Shown piece by piece: positions 9,535 to 13,521 of a DNA stretch of 13,521 nucleotides. The notes under the pieces are model-generated. The model saw only the letters and a list, made by a program, of their open reading frames with translations. It was not told where the DNA came from and searched no databases. Within the stretch, counting starts at the first letter, position 1; the number at the start of each line of letters is the position of its first letter. The position numbers and the translations under genes are program-made. Source of the stretch: UBA4735 sp036569845 (GTDB lineage: Bacteria > Chloroflexota > Limnocylindria > P2-11E); contig DATCPY010000028.1 of NCBI GenBank assembly GCA_036569845.1, forward strand, positions 1-13,521. Reading direction: 5' to 3'.

Positions 9535-11126
9535 TGCCGCACCGGATCAAGGCGCTTCACCGGGCCACGACGGCGATGCTCCGCAGCCTCGAGCTCGATC
9601 GCCTGCTCCCGCAGATCGTGCAGGCGGCGAAGCAGCTCGGCGGTGTGGACGCCGCCGCGGTGATGCTCGTCGACGAGTCGGAGGATGCGCTCCGCATCGT
9701 CGCCCAGGATGGCCTGAGCGAGCGGTATGCGGCCACGCGCCGCTTCCCCCTCGATCGCGCGAACGCCCTGTACGCCGGTTTCGACACGCACGTCGAGGTG
9801 GACCTCGCGCGCGACGTGCGCCCCGAGGACCTACAGCTTTCGACGGACGGCTTCGCGCGCGTCGTCGCGATGCCGCTCGCCCATGACGGCCAGCTCATCG
9901 GCTCGATCAGCGTGTACAGCCGCGACGTGGACCATCGGCTCGACCAGGTGGGGCTCGATCTCCTGTACGTCCTTGGCGCGCAGGCCTCGATCGCCATCAC
10001 GAACTCGCGGCTGTACGAGACCGAACGCCAGGCCCGGCAGCTCCAGGAGTCGCTCCTCGAGTCGCTCGGCGAAGGTGTGGTCATCGCGTTCCCCGACGGC
10101 CCGCTCCGGATGAACCGGGTCGCGCGGGAGGCCTACGGCGTGGACGAGGGAGAGCGGCCCGACCGGGCGGAGTTCCGCAAGGGCTTCGAGCTTCACGACG
10201 AGGCCGGGGAGCTGATCCCTCCCGGCGAGCGGCCGATGGACCAGGCGCTACGCGGCGAGAGCGCCACCGGTGAGTACGTCGAGCGCAACCTCAGCACCGG
10301 GGCAGAGGTCACGTACCGCATGGTCGCCGCGCCGGTGCGCGGCTCCAACGGCGTGGTCGTCGCGGGCATCGTCGCGATGCACGATCTCACCGAGCAGCGC
10401 GAGGCCCAGCGCCAAAAGGACGAGTTCCTGTCGATCGTGTCGCACGAGCTGAAGACGCCGCTCACGCCGCTGAAGGCGCTCGCGCAGCTGCTTCGCCTAC
10501 GGCTGCGCCGGCATCGGCAGGATGGGCGGGCACTGGATCTCGATTCGCTGGACACGAATCTCCGGACGATCGAGCGGCAGGTGGATCGGATGGCCGGGCT
10601 CGTCAACGACCTCCTCGAGGTCTCCCGGGCCGGGCAGGGTCGCTTCGAGCTCCAGCCGCAGGACTTCGATCTCGTGCCGCTCGTTCAGGAGGTCGTCCAA
10701 CGGCATCGCGAGATCGCGGCCGAAGATGGCCGGTACACCTTCCTGGTGAGCGCGCCCGACTCGCTCGTCATCAGCGGCGACGCGCTACGCATCGAGCAGG
10801 CGCTCACGAACCTGGTCGGCAACGCGGTGAAGTACTCGCCGTCCGGCGGCGAGGTCGGCGTCGGCGTCGAGCCGCGCGGCGAGCTCGTCGCCGTCACGGT
10901 GAGCGATCACGGCATCGGGATCGCGGCCGACGAGATCCCGACCCTTGGCAAGCCGTTCGCCCGCGGCTCGCGCCGCGCGCGCACGTTCAGCGGGATGGGG
11001 ATCGGGCTGTACCTCGCGCGACTTGTGTCCGAAGGTCACGGCGGCTCGCTCGAGCTCGCGAGCCCGGGCGAAGATCAGGGAACGACGGTGACGATCGAGC
11101 TGCCGCGCACTGGAGCGCCGCGCTAG
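9534..11126 (+). CDS. Soluble GAF-PAS sensor histidine kinase
   Basis: A 530-residue cytosolic two-component kinase with no membrane segment. An N-terminal GAF domain spans about 5-160. A PAS-like domain spans about 165-290 and ends in GIVAMHDLTEQREAQRQKDE. The dimerisation/phosphoacceptor helix carries FLSIVSHELKTPL with His304 as the phosphorylated residue. The ATPase domain shows the N box with Asn430 (LTNLVGNAVKYS), the G1 box VSDHGIGI with Asp458, and the G2 box GMGIGL (488-493). All catalytic motifs are intact. The ATG overlaps the last base of the dnaE stop (TAATG), implying co-transcription and translational coupling with dnaE, an unusual partner. No receiver gene is adjacent on this strand; the lone receiver at 12030-12425 is a possible partner. 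The signal sensed by the GAF and PAS domains cannot be told from sequence. Confidence 0.95.
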   Translation: MPHRIKALHRATTAMLRSLELDRLLPQIVQAAKQLGGVDAAAVMLVDESEDALRIVAQDGLSERYAATRRFPLDRANALYAGFDTHVEVDLARDVRPEDLQLSTDGFARVVAMPLAHDGQLIGSISVYSRDVDHRLDQVGLDLLYVLGAQASIAITNSRLYETERQARQLQESLLESLGEGVVIAFPDGPLRMNRVAREAYGVDEGERPDRAEFRKGFELHDEAGELIPPGERPMDQALRGESATGEYVERNLSTGAEVTYRMVAAPVRGSNGVVVAGIVAMHDLTEQREAQRQKDEFLSIVSHELKTPLTPLKALAQLLRLRLRRHRQDGRALDLDSLDTNLRTIERQVDRMAGLVNDLLEVSRAGQGRFELQPQDFDLVPLVQEVVQRHREIAAEDGRYTFLVSAPDSLVISGDALRIEQALTNLVGNAVKYSPSGGEVGVGVEPRGELVAVTVSDHGIGIAADEIPTLGKPFARGSRRARTFSGMGIGLYLARLVSEGHGGSLELASPGEDQGTTVTIELPRTGAPR

Positions 11127-11130
11127 CCGG

Positions 11131-11215
11131 TACCGGAGGAGGGACTCGAACCCTCACGGACCTTGCGGCCCAGGAGATTTTGAATCTCCAATGTCTACCG
11201 TTTCATCACTCCGGC
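11131..11215 (-). tRNA. tRNA-Leu, anticodon CAA
   Basis: The minus strand folds into a class II cloverleaf of 85 nt. The acceptor stem is GCCGGAG with CTCCGGT (one G-T pair) and discriminator A. The D loop contains GGTAGA, and the anticodon stem GGAGA/TCTCC encloses TTCAAAA, giving CAA. A long variable arm GGGCC-GCAA-GGTCC marks a leucine tRNA. The T arm is GAGGG-TTCGAGT-CCCTC. The 3' CCA is not fully encoded (CCG follows the discriminator). It reads UUG codons, which are rare in DNA this GC-rich. It is convergent with the histidine kinase, only 4 bp from its stop. Confidence 0.96.
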
Positions 11216-11226
11216 GTGGGCCCAGT

Positions 11227-12030
11227 CTACTTGCGGCGCACGAGCGACGGGACCTTCGCGAAGAGGTCGCGCACGATCTTTGGATTCCCGATCGCCACCT
11301 GCGGCTCGTCCCACGCCGCGTCTTCGCCCGTCTTCAACGACCGAACGACCGCACCGGCCTCGCGGGCGATGAGCGCGGCCGCTGCGATATCCCACGGCGC
11401 AAGCGCCTCGTGCACGAACAGATCGAACCTCCCGCAGGCGACGTAGCAGATCTCGAGCGCGGCCGAGCCGATCACCCGGAGCCGCGCGACCGTTCCGTTC
11501 ATGGCGGTGAACCGCGAGTCCTTGCGCGAGGCGGCCTTGAACGCGAGGCTCATGACCGCGAACGCCTCGCTCGCGCGCGACGCGCCCGAGACGGAGATCT
11601 TGGCCGCATGCAGGGTCGCCCCGCCGCCCTCGTGCGCGATGAACAGCTCGCCGGTGCGTGGCGCGTAGACGGCCGCGGCCCGCGCCTTTCCGGCCTCCAC
11701 GTACGCGATCGCGACGCAATAGAACGGGATCGCCTGCGAGAAATTGAGCGTCCCGTCGAGCGGATCGACGACCCAAAGCCGTTCGGCGGTCCGGAGCTTC
11801 CGGTCGGCACTCTCCTCTGCGAGGATCGGGATGGTCTTGTCGTGGGCGCGTAGGCGGCGGAGGATCTCCGTTTCGGCGGCATGATCAGCGGCAGTCGCGA
11901 AGTTGGCGCGGCCGCGCTTTCGGGTGACGATCGCGACGTCGTCGACCTTGATCCGCTCCCCGACCGCGAGCGCAGTGTGTGCGGCGAGCGTGGCGAGCTC
12001 GGCGTAGCGGCCCTTGGCCGCGCCGCCCAT
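11227..12030 (-). CDS. Inositol monophosphatase family phosphatase
   Basis: A 267-residue cytosolic, Mg-dependent, lithium-sensitive-type sugar phosphatase. Metal-site motifs are complete: Glu73 in LAEES (70-74), Asp89 and Asp92 in WVVDPLDGTLNF (86-97), and Asp214 in APWDIAAA (211-218). Family members act on inositol-1-phosphate, fructose-1,6-bisphosphate, histidinol phosphate or 3'-phosphoadenosine phosphate; the sequence does not decide among these. Length is typical. The ATG at 12030 overlaps the receiver gene's stop (TGATG), so the two are co-transcribed and probably translationally coupled. The gene ends 12 bp upstream of the tRNA-Leu on the same strand, so read-through into the tRNA is possible. 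Confidence 0.93.
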   Translation of the reverse strand: MGGAAKGRYAELATLAAHTALAVGERIKVDDVAIVTRKRGRANFATAADHAAETEILRRLRAHDKTIPILAEESADRKLRTAERLWVVDPLDGTLNFSQAIPFYCVAIAYVEAGKARAAAVYAPRTGELFIAHEGGGATLHAAKISVSGASRASEAFAVMSLAFKAASRKDSRFTAMNGTVARLRVIGSAALEICYVACGRFDLFVHEALAPWDIAAAALIAREAGAVVRSLKTGEDAAWDEPQVAIGNPKIVRDLFAKVPSLVRRK

Positions 12031-12425
12031 CAGCCGTCCGCGGGGCAGAGCTGTTTGACGCGATCGACGAGGTCGTTGAGGTCGAATGGCTTCGATACGA
12101 TGTCCGTGATGCCGCGGCTCTTGAACTCGGCGTCGTACGCCGCGATCGCGGCGCTCATGAACAGGACCGGCATGTCCTTGATCTTCGGATCGGCGCGGAT
12201 CCGGTCGTAGACCTCGAAGCCGCTGAGACCCGGCATCATGATGTCGAGGATCAACAGGTCGGCGTTGACCTGGCGCACGGTCTCCAGAACGAGCGCACCA
12301 TCCGGTACCACGACGGCTTGGTAGCCTGGCTCGTCGTTGAACGAATCGCGCAAGAGGAACGCGATCGGTTCATCGTCCTCGCCGACCACGACGACGCGTT
12401 TCTTGGAGGACACACCGGCCGACAT
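12030..12425 (-). CDS. Stand-alone response-regulator receiver protein
   Basis: A 131-residue single-domain CheY-like protein, covering one receiver domain with no DNA-binding or enzymatic output. The acidic pocket is in VVGEDDEP (13-20), the phosphoacceptor is Asp61 in LLILDIMMP, the switch serine is Ser91 in LFMSA, and the conserved lysine is Lys112 in SKPF. The frame is open far upstream (to 12794) as antisense of the sigma gene. ATG at 12425 is preferred because a TATCCT element lies 8 nt upstream and the receiver fold begins about 10 residues later; GTG at 12413 is an alternative. No Shine-Dalgarno sequence is seen, suggesting a leaderless message. It is coupled to the downstream phosphatase gene and divergent from the sigma gene. 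Partners may include the kinase at 9534-11126, which is inference. Confidence 0.92.
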   Translation of the reverse strand: MSAGVSSKKRVVVVGEDDEPIAFLLRDSFNDEPGYQAVVVPDGALVLETVRQVNADLLILDIMMPGLSGFEVYDRIRADPKIKDMPVLFMSAAIAAYDAEFKSRGITDIVSKPFDLNDLVDRVKQLCPADG

Positions 12426-13020
12426 GTCGCGGGAGGATATCGCAGATCGCGTGATGGATGACCTCGATCGCGCACGACGTGGTGACGCTCGTGCATTCGA
12501 TTCGCTCGCGCGGTCGCACGAGCGGGCGCTGTACTCGCATGTCGCACGGATCCTCGGCCCCGGCGCGGACGCCGAGGACGTCGTCCAGGACGCGTTCGTG
12601 TCCGCATGGCGGTCACTGTCGGGGTTCGAGGGCAACTCATTCAAGGCTTGGTTGTTCCGCATCGCACGCAATCGCGCGATCGATGTGATCCGCGCGCAGA
12701 AGCGACGAGCCGAGCTACCGCTTGACCCGCCGGACGACGATGGCGATCCCAGCTGGGCGGAGCCGGTCGCGGGCGGGCCGGAGCTGACCGACATCGCGGC
12801 AGGCCACGAGGCCTGGGTCGCGGTCGAGGCTGCGCTCTCGCTCGTGCCGGTCGAGCAGCGCGACGCCCTCCTGCTGCGGGACGTCGAGGGGTTCAGCTAC
12901 GAGGAGATCGCCTCCATCACCGTGGCCGAGATCGGGACGGTGAAGTCGCGCATCCACCGGGCCCGGGTCACCGTGCGGAACGAGCTCGTCGCCAAGGGCT
13001 GGAAGGGGAGCTCCGGGTGA
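12424..13020 (+). CDS. ECF-family RNA polymerase sigma factor
   Basis: A 198-residue sigma-70 family protein with only regions 2 and 4, as in extracytoplasmic-function sigma factors. Region 2 spans about 20-92, with DAEDVVQDAFVSAW (49-62) and FKAWLFRIARNRAID (73-87). An acidic, proline-containing linker spans 98-125. Region 4 spans about 131-190, with LPVEQRDALL-like LVPVEQRDALLL, FSYEEIASI and GTVKSRIHRAR, the -35-recognition helix-turn-helix. It directs RNA polymerase to stress or envelope promoters. ATG at 12424 shares two bases with the divergent receiver ATG; GTG at 12451 or ATG at 12454 are alternatives, the latter following a GGGAGGA run at a long 16-nt spacing. The anti-sigma gene follows after 31 bp. 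Confidence 0.94.
   Translation: MSREDIADRVMDDLDRARRGDARAFDSLARSHERALYSHVARILGPGADAEDVVQDAFVSAWRSLSGFEGNSFKAWLFRIARNRAIDVIRAQKRRAELPLDPPDDDGDPSWAEPVAGGPELTDIAAGHEAWVAVEAALSLVPVEQRDALLLRDVEGFSYEEIASITVAEIGTVKSRIHRARVTVRNELVAKGWKGSSG
12434..12439 (-). promoter_or_regulatory. Candidate -10 element TATCCT of the receiver gene
   Basis: On the minus strand TATCCT ends 8 nt before the receiver ATG (12425), a leaderless geometry. It overlaps, on the opposite strand, the GGGAGGA purine run near the sigma gene start. No clear -35 is seen. Confidence 0.35.
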
Positions 13021-13051
13021 GTGGAACTTCCCGTGGCCCGCGGTCGTTCTC

Positions 13052-13521
13052 ATGAGTGGGATGACCGAACACCCGGAGCTGCACCTGTCCGCCTACCTCG
13101 ACCTGGCCCTGGACCCGGCCGAGCGCGCCAGCGTGGCCGCCCATCTCGAAGGCTGCGCGCGCTGCCGGGCGCAGCTGGCCGACCTTCGCGCGACGAGCCG
13201 GCTGATCGGCGTCCTCCCGTCGCTCACGCCCGGGCGCTCGCTCGTTCCGCGCCTCGATCGGGCGCCGGCCTGGCTTCGGCCGGTGCGGCTGCTCGGCGCG
13301 ATGGGGAGCGGGCTGTTCGTGTTCCTGTTCATCGCGTCGGCGGTCATCAACAGCGGCAGCAGCCTCGGCGGCGGAACGACCACGGCCGAGCGGCTCGCCG
13401 AGAAGGGCCAGTTCGGTGCGGCCGTGAACGCCCTCGCATCCGACAGCGCGAAGAAGGTCGGCGACGCGACGGCCCAGCCCTCCGCGGTGCCCGCGGCGGC
13501 GGCGCAAGCGACGCAGACCGG
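13052..13521 (+). CDS. Zinc-finger anti-sigma factor, membrane-anchored (cut by right edge)
   Basis: Probable partner that holds the preceding ECF sigma factor inactive at the membrane. The N-terminal cytosolic domain has the zinc-binding anti-sigma signature His31-x3-Cys35-x2-Cys38 (HLEGCARC), preceded by HLSAYLD with His11. A single hydrophobic helix spans about 80-99. It is followed by a Ser/Gly stretch and an Ala-rich outer segment, which continues past the window end with no stop in the 156 codons visible. ATG at 13052 is taken as the start; ATG at 13061 is equally possible, and neither has a good ribosome-binding site. The frame is open upstream into the sigma gene but contains no start codon there. 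Position right after the sigma gene supports the pairing. Confidence 0.9.
   Translation, partial: MSGMTEHPELHLSAYLDLALDPAERASVAAHLEGCARCRAQLADLRATSRLIGVLPSLTPGRSLVPRLDRAPAWLRPVRLLGAMGSGLFVFLFIASAVINSGSSLGGGTTTAERLAEKGQFGAAVNALASDSAKKVGDATAQPSAVPAAAAQATQT

Noticed and set aside
13017..13055. GTG overlapping the sigma-factor stop (GTGA) as a start of the anti-sigma gene
   Set aside because: That frame ends after 12 codons; the anti-sigma domain is in a different frame, starting at 13052 or 13061.
12968..13507. Minus-strand open frame opposite the anti-sigma gene
   Set aside because: The plus strand encodes a clear zinc-finger anti-sigma factor with a membrane helix; the antisense product is Arg-rich with no motif.

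Overview
The window is about 13.5 kb of very GC-rich bacterial chromosome, densely packed with ordinary protein genes and one tRNA gene. I saw no insertion sequence, phage gene, CRISPR array or rRNA. GTG starts, promoter-like TAnnnT hexamers just upstream of starts, abundant GAF-domain signalling proteins and a DnaE with an intact PHP metal site suggest a Chloroflexota lineage (Limnocylindria-like) or an actinobacterium. This placement is inference from style, not from a marker search.

Layout, left to right. (1) Minus strand, 1-2128: malate synthase A (GTG start at 2128), overlapped by 4 bp by a major facilitator transporter that runs off the left edge. (2) A 172-bp divergent intergenic region with a perfect 7-bp inverted repeat. 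(3) Plus strand, 2301-11126: a protein with three GAF-like segments, a membrane protein with a C-terminal endonuclease/exonuclease/phosphatase domain, DNA polymerase III alpha (dnaE), and a soluble GAF-PAS histidine kinase whose ATG overlaps the dnaE stop. (4) A tRNA-Leu(CAA) on the minus strand, ending 4 bp after the kinase stop. (5) Minus strand, 12425-11227: a stand-alone receiver protein followed, with a TGATG overlap, by an inositol-monophosphatase-family enzyme. (6) Plus strand from 12424: an ECF sigma factor and its zinc-finger anti-sigma factor, which is cut by the right edge.

How the genes fit together. Malate synthase is the second step of the glyoxylate shunt; its overlapping transporter may move a related carboxylate, but the substrate cannot be read from the sequence. 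dnaE and the kinase are probably co-transcribed and translationally coupled. The kinase has no adjacent receiver on its own strand; the receiver about 0.9 kb away on the other strand is a possible partner. The sigma/anti-sigma pair is a standard envelope- or stress-signalling module that shares its start region with the receiver gene.

The most notable points are: dnaE has no ATG, GTG or TTG that keeps its PHP metal motif, and a ribosome-binding site points to an ATC start; the receiver and sigma genes appear to start within the same CATG palindrome; TAGACT hexamers recur at gene starts; and the transporter seems to start at CTG inside the malate synthase stop. I did not find a clearly new biological system. 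No stretch longer than 300 bases lacks a gene.
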